Shown here: positions 16,568 through 24,817 of the stretch, piece after piece
Numbering within the stretch: position 1 is the first letter of the stretch
How the letters are laid out: every line of letters starts with the position of its first letter
Origin: Blastocatellia bacterium UBA7656
Lineage (GTDB): Bacteria > Acidobacteriota > Blastocatellia > UBA7656
Assembly (NCBI GenBank): GCA_002483445.1
Contig: DLHY01000143.1
Span: 1 to 64,000 of the forward strand
Length of the DNA: 64,000 nucleotides
Reading direction: 5' to 3'
The notes under the pieces: generated by a model
Databases searched by the model: none
What the model was told of the DNA's origin: nothing
The model's input: the letters and a program-made list of their open reading frames with translations, nothing else
Position numbers and translations under genes: made by a program

Positions 16568-18063
16568 AATTGCTCATCAGGGCGGACGCCGATTCTGAAA
16601 TAGGCGCGGGGCATGTGATGCGCTGCCTGGCTCTGGCTCAGGCGTGGCAGGATGCAGGAGGCGAAGCGGTTTTCGCGACGGCAACCGAATCGCCCAGCAT
16701 CGAGGAGCGTTTGAAGTCGGAGCGGATAGAGACGCTTCATCTGTCTGGGCAACCGGGAAGCAGGGAAGACGCCGCTGAGACATCGTCTCGGGCGCGCAGT
16801 TTGAATGCGGCGTGGGTCGTCGTCGACGGATATGTTTTCGATTCGGATTATCAGCGCGCGATCAAAGAATCAAGCGCGCGGCTTCTCTTCATAGATGACT
16901 ACGGCCATTGCGACTGGTATTCGGCTGATCTGGTTCTCAACCATAACATTTATGCTGAAGAAAGCCTCTACGAAAAGCGCGAGCCGTACACGCGCCTGCT
17001 GCTCGGCTCGAAGTATGCGCTGCTCAGGCGCGAGTTTTTGAATTGGCGCGAATGGAAGCGCGAGATTGCCGACACTGCGCGAAGAGTGTTGGTAAGTATG
17101 GGCGGAGCCGATCCCGACAATGCCACGCTGACAGTCATCAGAGCGTTGCAGAAACTTGAAATGCCAGACATCGAGGCTCGAATACTTATCGGCCCGCTGA
17201 ACTCGCGCAGAGAATCGCTTGAGCGAGAGATAAAAAATTCATCGCGCAACATTGAGTTGCTGACGGCTGCGACTGATATCCCTCAGTTGATGGCGTGGGC
17301 TGATGTGGCAGTGTCAGCGGCGGGAAGCACTTGCTGGGAGATGGCGTTTATGGGGCTTCCGTTTCTTGCGCTTATTCTTGCTGAAAATCAGATCAAGGTT
17401 GCAGAGGAGTTGGGCAATCGCGGATTGGCAGTCAATCTAGGTTATTACCATCAAGATTCTTCGCAGGAGGTTGCTGACGGACTTTACCATCTGCTTCCTT
17501 CAACACAACAAAGAATCGTGATGTCCTGTCTGGGTCAGAAGGCGGTTGATGGCGAAGGATGTGAAAGAATTTTGATACGGCTGCTGGACAATGCTCTTCG
17601 AATAAGGCGCGCGCGCGAGTGTGATTGCAAAATCTTCTGGCAATGGGCAAATAATCCTGAAGTCAGATCCTCATCGTTTTCACCTGCCCCAATCTCCTGG
17701 GATGATCACGTCAGGTGGTTTGAGAAGAAGTTAAACGATTCGGAAACCGCCATATTCATAGCCCTTGATTTTGAAGACAATCCAGTCGGGCAGATACGCT
17801 TTGACCTCACAGATAAGATAGAAGCCGAAATCGATGTAAGCATCGATAGTGATATGCGCGCCAGGGGCTATGGTCAGGCTTTAATATCAATGGGTGTTGA
17901 AAGAATATTCCGTAATTGGAATGTTCAATCAGTGAGCGCACTGATCAGGGCTGAAAACAGCAGATCGATCAAAGCGTTCGAGAGAGCCGGTTTTCAGAAG
18001 GTGGGGATGAAAAACGTTAAAGGATCTGAAGTTGTCCATTACCAGCGCATTAAAAAGTCATGA
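16564..18063 (+). CDS. pseG: Fusion: PseG-like UDP-sugar hydrolase + GNAT acetyltransferase
   Basis: The protein has 499 residues. Residues 1 to about 345 match PseG, which removes UDP from UDP-2,4-diacetamido-2,4,6-trideoxy-L-altrose. The GAGHVMRCLALAQAW motif contains H17, the position of the catalytic His in known PseG. SMGGADPDN and AAGSTCWEM are the GT-B-like nucleotide-binding segments. Residues of about 345-495 form a GNAT domain (IRRARECD, SIDSDMRARGYGQALI, AENSRSIKAFERAGFQ), the PseH function. Joining the PseH and PseG steps on one chain would channel the intermediate. The GNAT at 12941 is then a second acyltransferase. It starts by ATGA overlap and ends by ATGA overlap with the formyltransferase. 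Confidence 0.92.
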   Translation: MKLLIRADADSEIGAGHVMRCLALAQAWQDAGGEAVFATATESPSIEERLKSERIETLHLSGQPGSREDAAETSSRARSLNAAWVVVDGYVFDSDYQRAIKESSARLLFIDDYGHCDWYSADLVLNHNIYAEESLYEKREPYTRLLLGSKYALLRREFLNWREWKREIADTARRVLVSMGGADPDNATLTVIRALQKLEMPDIEARILIGPLNSRRESLEREIKNSSRNIELLTAATDIPQLMAWADVAVSAAGSTCWEMAFMGLPFLALILAENQIKVAEELGNRGLAVNLGYYHQDSSQEVADGLYHLLPSTQQRIVMSCLGQKAVDGEGCERILIRLLDNALRIRRARECDCKIFWQWANNPEVRSSSFSPAPISWDDHVRWFEKKLNDSETAIFIALDFEDNPVGQIRFDLTDKIEAEIDVSIDSDMRARGYGQALISMGVERIFRNWNVQSVSALIRAENSRSIKAFERAGFQKVGMKNVKGSEVVHYQRIKKS

Positions 18064-18767
18064 CCATAAATGATAGAAACAAGGGATATCTTGTGGTAGG
18101 CAGTCGTCCGTGGAATCAGCGAGTTTTCGAAGAGGTTATCGCTAATTTCCCCGGTGAGTGGAACTATGTGGGTTCTCCGGAGGAACTGAATATTGAAGCA
18201 GTGAGAAGAATCAATCCAAGATACATATTCTTTCTTCACTGGTCATGGAAAGTGCCAGATCGAATAATCGATGAGTTCGAATGCGTCTGTTTTCACATGA
18301 CAGATGTTCCCTTTGGGAGAGGGGGATCGCCTCTTCAAAATCTTATAATTCGAGGGTACGAGGACACAAAGCTGACGGCGCTGCAAATGACCAACGAGTT
18401 CGACGCTGGCCCGATCTATATCAAAGAACCCCTATCTCTCGATGGCGACGCTGAACAAATCTACATACGTGCAACCTATATGGCTGCGGAGATGATAAAT
18501 CGTATTATCGAGACCACCCCTAAGCCATTCCCCCAGGAAGGCGAGGTAATAGTGTTCAAGCGCCGCAAACCTCAAGAGAGTGAAATGCCGCGACTGGAAT
18601 CGCTGGTCTCGCTTTACGATTTTATTCGAATGCTTGATGCTGAAGGATACCCGCGGGCGTTTCTGGAATATAATGGCTACCGTTTCGAATTCAGCAAAGC
18701 TTCTTGCTGCGAAGATCGTATCGTGGCTGAAGTGACCATAACTAAAGTGAATGAGAATGGGTCATGA
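18060..18767 (+). CDS. Formyltransferase-family protein (probable sugar N-formyltransferase)
   Basis: This 235-residue protein is related to the catalytic domain of methionyl-tRNA and ArnA-type formyltransferases, which use N10-formyltetrahydrofolate. CFHMTDVPFGRGGSPLQNLI near residues 78-97 corresponds to the family's H-x-S-L-L-P-x-x-R-G substrate loop with Ser/Leu replaced. The conserved Asp segment FDAGPIYIKEPL follows near residue 120. A C-terminal stretch, MLDAEGYPRAFLEYNGYRFE, resembles the end of sugar formyltransferases. In this pathway it would formylate an amino group of pseudaminic acid. N-formyl pseudaminic acids are known from other bacteria. Target and position are inferred. Confidence 0.82.
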   Translation: MTINDRNKGYLVVGSRPWNQRVFEEVIANFPGEWNYVGSPEELNIEAVRRINPRYIFFLHWSWKVPDRIIDEFECVCFHMTDVPFGRGGSPLQNLIIRGYEDTKLTALQMTNEFDAGPIYIKEPLSLDGDAEQIYIRATYMAAEMINRIIETTPKPFPQEGEVIVFKRRKPQESEMPRLESLVSLYDFIRMLDAEGYPRAFLEYNGYRFEFSKASCCEDRIVAEVTITKVNENGS

Positions 18768-19462
18768 AAATACTCGTTGTTGCCGCACACCCGGACGATG
18801 AAGTACTCGGATGCGGAGGAACCATCGCCCGCTTGGAGAGTGAAGGGAATGATGTCATTGTCCTGATTCTCGGCGAAGGAGTAACATCGCGTTTTGAGGA
18901 CAGAGAACTTGCAGACATATCTCTGATCGATGCGCTGCATTCTCGATGCCGTCAGGCCGTTGCTCTGCTTGGAGTTCGAGAAGTTCTTCTATGCGAATTG
19001 CCCGACAACCGTTTCGATACAGTGCCTTTGCTGAAAATCGTCAAGATGATCGAGGCCCAAGTATCGCGCATCGCCCCTGATGTTATCTACACCCATCACG
19101 GAGGCGATTTGAACATAGATCATCGGATCACCCATCAGGCAGTCCTTACGGCGACACGTCCCATTCAAGGCTGCCCGGTACGTGAGATTTACGCTTTCGA
19201 AATACCGTCATCGACCGAGTGGGCTTTTAATCAGATTGAGCCTGCGTTTAAACCAAACTTTTTTGTAGACATTTCCGCCAGCTTGAGTCGCAAGATCGAA
19301 GCCCTTTCATTTTACGATTCCGAAGCGCGACCATTCCCGCATCCGCGCTCCCCAGAAGCGATCACATCGACAGCTCGACGCTGGGGAAGTACCGTCGGAT
19401 GTGAAGCTGCGGAGGCTTTTGAATTGATTCGTGCAATCAAGTCGGGCGGGGGGAGTTTATGA
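18764..19462 (+). CDS. PIG-L (LmbE) family zinc-dependent N-deacetylase
   Basis: This 232-residue enzyme has the PIG-L fold. The zinc/catalytic motif AHPDDE is at residues 8-13, and HHGGDLNIDH near 110-119 supplies the third zinc ligand. The family removes acetyl groups from N-acetyl sugars. Wedged between the formyltransferase and pseI with ATGA overlaps on both sides, it probably frees an amino group that the formyltransferase then caps. That would replace N-acetyl by N-formyl on a pathway intermediate. The pairing is seen in the sequence; the swap is inference. Confidence 0.9.
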   Translation: MKILVVAAHPDDEVLGCGGTIARLESEGNDVIVLILGEGVTSRFEDRELADISLIDALHSRCRQAVALLGVREVLLCELPDNRFDTVPLLKIVKMIEAQVSRIAPDVIYTHHGGDLNIDHRITHQAVLTATRPIQGCPVREIYAFEIPSSTEWAFNQIEPAFKPNFFVDISASLSRKIEALSFYDSEARPFPHPRSPEAITSTARRWGSTVGCEAAEAFELIRAIKSGGGSL

Positions 19463-20511
19463 TTTCGTCCGTTGAAATAGGCAAACGCAGCATCGGGCCT
19501 GGCAGGAGCGTTTACCTAATCGCAGAGATTTCGGCCAATCATCATCAACACTTCGATCAGGCGCTTGAAATCATTCATTCTGCCAAACAATCAGGGGCCG
19601 ACGCAGTGAAGATGCAAACCTACACGCCTGATACGATGACCATTTCCTGTGACAATGAATTCTTCAGAATCGGCAAGGGTACCATTTGGGAAGGCCGCAA
19701 CCTTTACGATCTTTACGGCGAAGCTTTCACTCCGTGGGACTGGCAGCCGAAACTCAAGCAGATTGCCGAAGAGCTTGGACTTGATTTCTTCTCTACTCCC
19801 TTTGATAACACGGCGGTAGATTTTCTCGAAGAGATGAATGTGCAAGTATACAAGATAGCTTCATTCGAGATAGTCGATCTGCCGCTGCTCAGGCGGGTGG
19901 CGCAAACCAAAAGGCCGATCATTATGTCTACGGGCATGGCGACGCTTGCGGAAATAGATGAAGCGGTGAGCGTAATTCGCGAAGCGGGCGGAAATCAAAT
20001 CGCTCTTTTGAAATGCACCAGCGCATACCCCGCGCCGCCCGAAGAGATGAACCTGCGAACGATTCCTCATCTCGCCCAAGCGTTCAATCTGCCGGTCGGA
20101 CTTTCGGATCACACGCTCGGAATATCGGTTCCGGTGGCGGCGGTCGCTCTCGGCGCGTGCATCGTGGAGAAGCATTTCACTTTGTCGCGTTCCATCCCTG
20201 GCCCCGACAGCGTGTTTTCACTTGAACCTCAAGAGTTCAAAGCGATGGCCGAAGCGATACGAGCGGCAGAAAAAGCTCTCGGCCAGGTTCATTACGGAGT
20301 CAGCGAGCGAGAGGCTAACAGCCGCGTATTCCGCCGCTCGTTGTTCGTGGTCAAAGACGTGAAAGCTGGCGAAGAATTCACTGAAGAGAACGTCCGCTCG
20401 ATTCGCCCCGGCCATGGATTGCACACTCGCTATTTGCATAAAGTTCTCGGTCGACGCGCGAGCCGTGATATCAATCGCGGAACCCCACTTGAGTGGGATC
20501 AAATTGCCTGA
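19459..20511 (+). CDS. pseI: Pseudaminic acid synthase, PseI type (NeuB family)
   Basis: This 350-residue enzyme condenses 2,4-diacetamido-2,4,6-trideoxy-L-altrose with phosphoenolpyruvate to give pseudaminic acid. The NeuB TIM barrel spans about residues 10-280 (LIAEISANH, ADAVKMQTY, GLSDHTLG, EKHFTLSRSIPGPDSVFSL). The segment WEGRNLYDLYGEAFTPWDW is typical of PseI rather than NeuB or LegI. A C-terminal SAF antifreeze-like domain follows from about 290 (RRSLFVVKDVKAGEEFTEEN), ending GLHTRYLHKVLGRR. GGGGGAG precedes the ATG, which overlaps the PIG-L gene. Confidence 0.95.
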   Translation: MISSVEIGKRSIGPGRSVYLIAEISANHHQHFDQALEIIHSAKQSGADAVKMQTYTPDTMTISCDNEFFRIGKGTIWEGRNLYDLYGEAFTPWDWQPKLKQIAEELGLDFFSTPFDNTAVDFLEEMNVQVYKIASFEIVDLPLLRRVAQTKRPIIMSTGMATLAEIDEAVSVIREAGGNQIALLKCTSAYPAPPEEMNLRTIPHLAQAFNLPVGLSDHTLGISVPVAAVALGACIVEKHFTLSRSIPGPDSVFSLEPQEFKAMAEAIRAAEKALGQVHYGVSEREANSRVFRRSLFVVKDVKAGEEFTEENVRSIRPGHGLHTRYLHKVLGRRASRDINRGTPLEWDQIA

Positions 20512-20521
20512 GTCAGCCTTT

Positions 20522-21610
20522 ATGAAACAAGCACTGCGAAGAATCGCCCGCAGCGGCGTCAACTACGCCCGCCATAGCCGACTGGCCTACTGGCTGCGAG
20601 AGAGCGAGCCGTCGAAAATTCAACAATCTGCCGAGCGCGAAGTATTCGCCCACTTCACCGATAGCCGCCGAGAAGAGTATCAACTCATAAAAGGCTATCG
20701 TGATCGTATAAAACCAGACTGGCAAACGATGTTCGATCCGCCGATCCAGTCGTTGTCGGAATCTGAAAAGACTGCGCTACCTGCGGGCGCTCGCCGATCA
20801 ATAGAGGAATGTTTACGGGCGCTCTCAGCGTCCGGCGTCAAAACGAAGGGCAGCGAAAAAGTTCTCGAAATAGGATGTTACATGGGCAATCGAGCCTATG
20901 CGCTTGCTGCCTATGGAGGCTTCCGGGTCACAGCCATTGATCTGCCCGAATACTATGTTCAGCAAACCTCCGGCCTCTCGATTGATGAAGCGTCGCTCAA
21001 AGAGGAAGCCGCCCGGCTCGACCGGCTGCGACAATCGATGCGAACCGCTTTCGAACTGGCTGGCGCGGAATCTTCCAGCCTCGACCGTGTAACTTTTCTG
21101 GAAGAGGACATCAGCGCGACATCTTTTCCGAGCGACTCGTTCGACGCAATCGTGTCGTGGGAGGTGCTTGAGCATATTCGCGATCCGCAGCAGGCTTTCC
21201 GCGAAATGTTTCGCCTGCTCAAGCCTAGCGGCTTCACCTTCCATGATTACAATCCATTCTTTTGCATACAGGGGGGGCATAGCCTCTGTACTCTTGATTT
21301 TCCCTATGGACACGCGCGATTGAGCGCAGAGGATTTCGCTTCGTGCGTCCGACGATTCAGGCCGCAGGAGGCGGAAGTCGATTTGAGGTTCTTTCACAAT
21401 AATCTGAATCGCATGACGCTGAGAGACTTGCGGCGAATGTGCGATGAATCGGGCTTTGAAACCATATCGATCATTGAGTGGCCGACCCCAGGAGATATTG
21501 CTGAAATCAATACTGAAACTCTCAGGCAGGTGAGGGCGAACTATCCGGGCGCAACCCTCAATGATCTGTTGATGAGGCGCGTCTGGGTCATCCTCAGAAA
21601 ACCGGAATGA
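20522..21610 (+). CDS. Class I SAM-dependent methyltransferase
   Basis: This 362-residue protein carries a methyltransferase domain near residues 110-260. Motif I is KVLEIGCYMGNRAYALAAYGG, with AIDLPEYYV after it and VSWEVLEHIRDPQQAFREM as the Methyltransf_11 post-II signature. The C-terminal part (ARLSAEDFASCVRRFRP) resembles helices of sugar or lipid O-methyltransferases. The ATG at 20522 lies 11 bases after pseI; an upstream in-frame start would overlap pseI heavily and is rejected. It may methylate the nonulosonic acid or its glycan, since it lies between pseI and a putative nonulosonate transferase. Confidence 0.87.
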   Translation: MKQALRRIARSGVNYARHSRLAYWLRESEPSKIQQSAEREVFAHFTDSRREEYQLIKGYRDRIKPDWQTMFDPPIQSLSESEKTALPAGARRSIEECLRALSASGVKTKGSEKVLEIGCYMGNRAYALAAYGGFRVTAIDLPEYYVQQTSGLSIDEASLKEEAARLDRLRQSMRTAFELAGAESSSLDRVTFLEEDISATSFPSDSFDAIVSWEVLEHIRDPQQAFREMFRLLKPSGFTFHDYNPFFCIQGGHSLCTLDFPYGHARLSAEDFASCVRRFRPQEAEVDLRFFHNNLNRMTLRDLRRMCDESGFETISIIEWPTPGDIAEINTETLRQVRANYPGATLNDLLMRRVWVILRKPE

Positions 21611-21611
21611 A

Positions 21612-23558
21612 ATGAGCCGAATAATTTTCATCAAGCGAACGGATCAATTCGACGCTCTGCAAAAAGAACGGCCCGACGTTGCGCGCTCGGCTCAGATAGT
21701 CGCGCTCTCGACCGAGGCTTGGGTTGCTTTGCGCGAGTGCGGAATCGACTGCAAAAGTGCGTCTGAATTCCTCACAGCGGAAGACCTCGGCGAAATCACT
21801 ATCGAAGCTCGGAAATTATCTCGCTCGTGGCTCGAGCCTTTTCATCAGGAGTTGTCCTACAGAGGATTGAATCTCGGCGAGATGGTCAGGATAGATAACA
21901 TCTGGTTTTTTCGCGAACTCCTCGCGGCCCATCTCGTCGCTCAACGGATAACAGATCAACTTCGCCCTTCGGAAGTTTACCTGTTCGCTGAGCGACAGGT
22001 GGCCTGCCTCAGAGGCCACCGCGCGAAAGCCTCTCACGATGTTTGCGAAGCCGCGCTGATGGATTCGTTTTCCCGACAGGGAGTGAAAGCGATCAACCTC
22101 GCTAGAATCTATCGAGGGCGTTTTCCGTTCCTGCCTGTGAAGTATAAGCGGCATCTGCTTCGCGCGGCCCGCTTCCTGAAAAGTCCGCGATCCGCGCTTG
22201 ATACAGTTCAAAACGACGCGCCGCAACCGGGCAAACCTCCGCGACCGCTGCCCTTCGCCGATGGCGCACGATTGTTGCTCGCCATCGGCGAAGAAGTCGA
22301 TCTGCTTTCGCTCGCGCCTCTCGTCGAGATCATCGATTCCTCGCCGGACTACAAAGCCGTTCTCGTCAACAGCGATTCGGAAATTCTCTCTGCGAAAGCT
22401 CGCTCAGGCATCGCCACGATTTCATCCGAGAAGGTATTTCCGCTCGTCGAGGCTTATCCGGCGACGGTTGATCGAGCGACCGCAGGAAAAATCCGAAACG
22501 CACGCCGCGCTTTCGACTCGGCGCAGCACGTCCGACTTTATGGCAAAGATTCGCCGCTCAATAACCGCCTCCTGGATTTTCATTTCGATGCTGTCTGGCG
22601 CGGGTTTTTGAAATCGCTCATCCCACACGTCGACCGCGTGAGCGCGTTTCTCGACGATGCGAAGCCCGACGCGGTTATCGTCGCCGGAGTCGAGCAGGCC
22701 AAAGACAGAGCCACAGTCAAAATAGCGAAGAACCTCGGCATCCGCACGATAGGCGTTCCGCACGGCTACATAGGCAACGTGGATGCCTATGAATTCGAGA
22801 CGGATTATTTCCTTGCGTGGGGCGAAGCCTCTCGCCGCTGCCTCATTGAAGAATTCGGCAAAGAGAGGGAAGCGATCAGCGTATTCGGCCCGCTTCACCT
22901 GAACCGAGTTGCGCAGGCCGATCACCCCTCCGCGCGGCCCGCTGCCCGCAGGCGATTGCTTGCGCTCACGAGTCGCGTATCGCCCGTTTGTTATGATCCG
23001 GTTGATTCGCGCGTCTTCGAAGATGTGTGGAAAGCTATACGGTCGTTCGTAGAAAAATCGCCCGACGTTGAATTGATCATCAAGCCGCATCCCGGCGGGG
23101 CTGATTTCACAGACTATTATGAAAAACTGTGCGCGCAATTTCCTGATGGACGCGCGCGCATCGAACAGTCGCGCCGCCTCGAAGAGATGGCAGATGAAGT
23201 CGAGGCTGTAGTCGCGGTAATCGATGCCAGCACGGCCATACTTGTCGCGCAGCTTTTGCAACTCCCGACGCTTTTTATTCGCGCAGCATGGCTCGATATG
23301 CTGTGGGCAGTGAGGGCGTGGGGGCTTCCCGACGGGATTGAAAGCGTCGACTCGATTGACGAGATCGCGCCCGCGCTTGATCGCTTGATGTTCGATGAAG
23401 ATTTCCGCCGTCGCTGTGTCGAGCGCGGGCAGCGTCTGATTGAAAACAACCTCAAGCCTTATGGACTTGAAGGCCCGCAGGCGGAACTGCTCTCGATCCT
23501 TGACGGATGCTTTGCGGCAGAAGATCGCGCGATTGATTCGAGCAAAGTGTGCGCGTGA
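21612..23558 (+). CDS. GT-B-type surface carbohydrate transferase, possible pseudaminyltransferase
   Basis: The protein has 648 residues. The second half looks like a GT-B transferase of the CMP-sugar/Kdo/polysialyl type: GVPHGYIGN near residue 381, the HP motif LIIKPHPGG near 488, and an S-motif-like VIDASTAILVAQLLQLPTLF near 536. HP and S motifs are characteristic of transferases using CMP-activated acidic sugars. The first 210 residues are unlike any family I recognise. Lying at the end of the Pse genes, one base after the methyltransferase stop, it is the best candidate to transfer the nonulosonic acid. This assignment is inference from motif and position. Confidence 0.72.
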   Translation: MSRIIFIKRTDQFDALQKERPDVARSAQIVALSTEAWVALRECGIDCKSASEFLTAEDLGEITIEARKLSRSWLEPFHQELSYRGLNLGEMVRIDNIWFFRELLAAHLVAQRITDQLRPSEVYLFAERQVACLRGHRAKASHDVCEAALMDSFSRQGVKAINLARIYRGRFPFLPVKYKRHLLRAARFLKSPRSALDTVQNDAPQPGKPPRPLPFADGARLLLAIGEEVDLLSLAPLVEIIDSSPDYKAVLVNSDSEILSAKARSGIATISSEKVFPLVEAYPATVDRATAGKIRNARRAFDSAQHVRLYGKDSPLNNRLLDFHFDAVWRGFLKSLIPHVDRVSAFLDDAKPDAVIVAGVEQAKDRATVKIAKNLGIRTIGVPHGYIGNVDAYEFETDYFLAWGEASRRCLIEEFGKEREAISVFGPLHLNRVAQADHPSARPAARRRLLALTSRVSPVCYDPVDSRVFEDVWKAIRSFVEKSPDVELIIKPHPGGADFTDYYEKLCAQFPDGRARIEQSRRLEEMADEVEAVVAVIDASTAILVAQLLQLPTLFIRAAWLDMLWAVRAWGLPDGIESVDSIDEIAPALDRLMFDEDFRRRCVERGQRLIENNLKPYGLEGPQAELLSILDGCFAAEDRAIDSSKVCA

Positions 23559-23594
23559 CAGTCACAGAATGCACTTTATAGCAGTATGTTTTTG

Positions 23595-23660
23595 CCTGAA
23601 CATCGGGAGGGGTATTCGACGCAGAAACGTGGAGACGCCGCAGGCAGCGCAGAGAAGAGA
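23595..23660 (+). repeat. Degenerate copy of the GGGGTATTCGACGCAGA repeat family
   Basis: It starts CCTGAACATCGGGAGG and continues GGGTATTCGACGCAGAAACG, ending with GCAGCGCAGAGAAGAG. It shares its head and tail with the copies at 55352, 59044 and 61391. It fills the 122-base gap between the transferase gene and the aminotransferase gene. Confidence 0.75.
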
Positions 23661-23680
23661 GATGCATAACTGAAAGACTT

Positions 23681-24781
23681 ATGAGCGTACCATTCATCGA
23701 TGTGAAAGCTTCATACCTGGAATTGAAAGATGAAATCGACCGCGCTTCGAGCCGCGTCCTTCATTCCGGGCGATACATACTCGATGAAGAAATGGAAGCG
23801 TTTGAAAACGACTTCGCTTCCTACTGCGGCGCGAAGCATTGCATAGGCGTGGGCAACGGGCTGGATGCTCTTCATATCATCCTGCGCGGTTATGAAATCG
23901 GCGCGGGCGATGAGGTCATCGCTCCCGCTAACACCTATATCGCCACATGGCTTGCCATCTCTTACGCGGGCGCGAAGCCGGTTCCCGTAGAGCCTGACCC
24001 GCAGACATTCAACATCGATCCGGGTAGAATCGAATCAGCCGTTACGCCGCGCACACGGGCGATCATGGCTGTGCATCTCTACGGCCAGACGGCGGACATG
24101 TCAGCGATTCGCGACATTGCCGGTCGGCGCGGGTTGAAAGTGATCGAAGATGCGGCGCAATCTCACGGCGCGCTTTGCAATGGACGAAGAGCGGGGTCGC
24201 TCGGAGACGCTGCCGGATTCAGTTTCTATCCGACGAAAAATCTCGGAGCGTTCGGAGACGCGGGCGCGGTGGTGACTGATGATACGGCGCTGGCCGACAA
24301 AGCGCGATTGATTCGCAACTACGGCTCTGCGTCGAAGTATTCGAACGAGATGAAAGGATTCAACTCGCGCCTCGACCCTATTCAGGCTGCTTTTCTGCGC
24401 GTCAAACTCGCGCATCTCGACGAGTGGAACGAGCGCAGGCGGCAGGTTGCCATCTTTTATCTGGAAAGCCTCGCGGATGCGCCGCATCTGACGCTGCCTT
24501 TCGTTCCCCGTTGGGCGGAAGCGGCGTGGCATCTCTTCGTCGTGCGTCACAGGGAAAGAGACCGCCTGCAAAATTTTTTGCGGCAGTCGGGCATCAACAC
24601 GCTCATACATTACCCGGTGCCTCCGCACCTGTCGGGCGCTTACCGCGAACGGGGAGGGAAACAGGGCGATTTCCCATTGAGTGAGGAGATGGCCCGCACT
24701 GTTCTCAGCCTCCCTCTGGGGCCGCATCTGGACGAGGAGTCGCAAAAGGAAGTCGTGGCGAGGATAAAGGAATTCAAATGA
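23681..24781 (+). CDS. DegT/DnrJ/EryC1 sugar aminotransferase (FdtB/QdtB-like)
   Basis: This PLP aminotransferase has 366 residues. The segments GVGNGLDALHIILRGYEIG, APANTYIATWLAISYAGA and VPVEPDPQTFNIDP are typical of the FdtB/QdtB branch, which makes dTDP-3-amino-3,6-dideoxyhexoses. The PLP lysine lies in FYPTKNLGAFGDAG near residue 187. No dTDP-glucose genes (rmlA/rmlB) or 3,4-ketoisomerase occur in the window, so the keto substrate would have to come from elsewhere. It stands after a repeat-filled gap and before two glycosyltransferases. Confidence 0.9.
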   Translation: MSVPFIDVKASYLELKDEIDRASSRVLHSGRYILDEEMEAFENDFASYCGAKHCIGVGNGLDALHIILRGYEIGAGDEVIAPANTYIATWLAISYAGAKPVPVEPDPQTFNIDPGRIESAVTPRTRAIMAVHLYGQTADMSAIRDIAGRRGLKVIEDAAQSHGALCNGRRAGSLGDAAGFSFYPTKNLGAFGDAGAVVTDDTALADKARLIRNYGSASKYSNEMKGFNSRLDPIQAAFLRVKLAHLDEWNERRRQVAIFYLESLADAPHLTLPFVPRWAEAAWHLFVVRHRERDRLQNFLRQSGINTLIHYPVPPHLSGAYRERGGKQGDFPLSEEMARTVLSLPLGPHLDEESQKEVVARIKEFK

Positions 24782-24817
24782 TCGCCCGCCGATCTTATCT
24801 GTCGAGATAATGATTCA

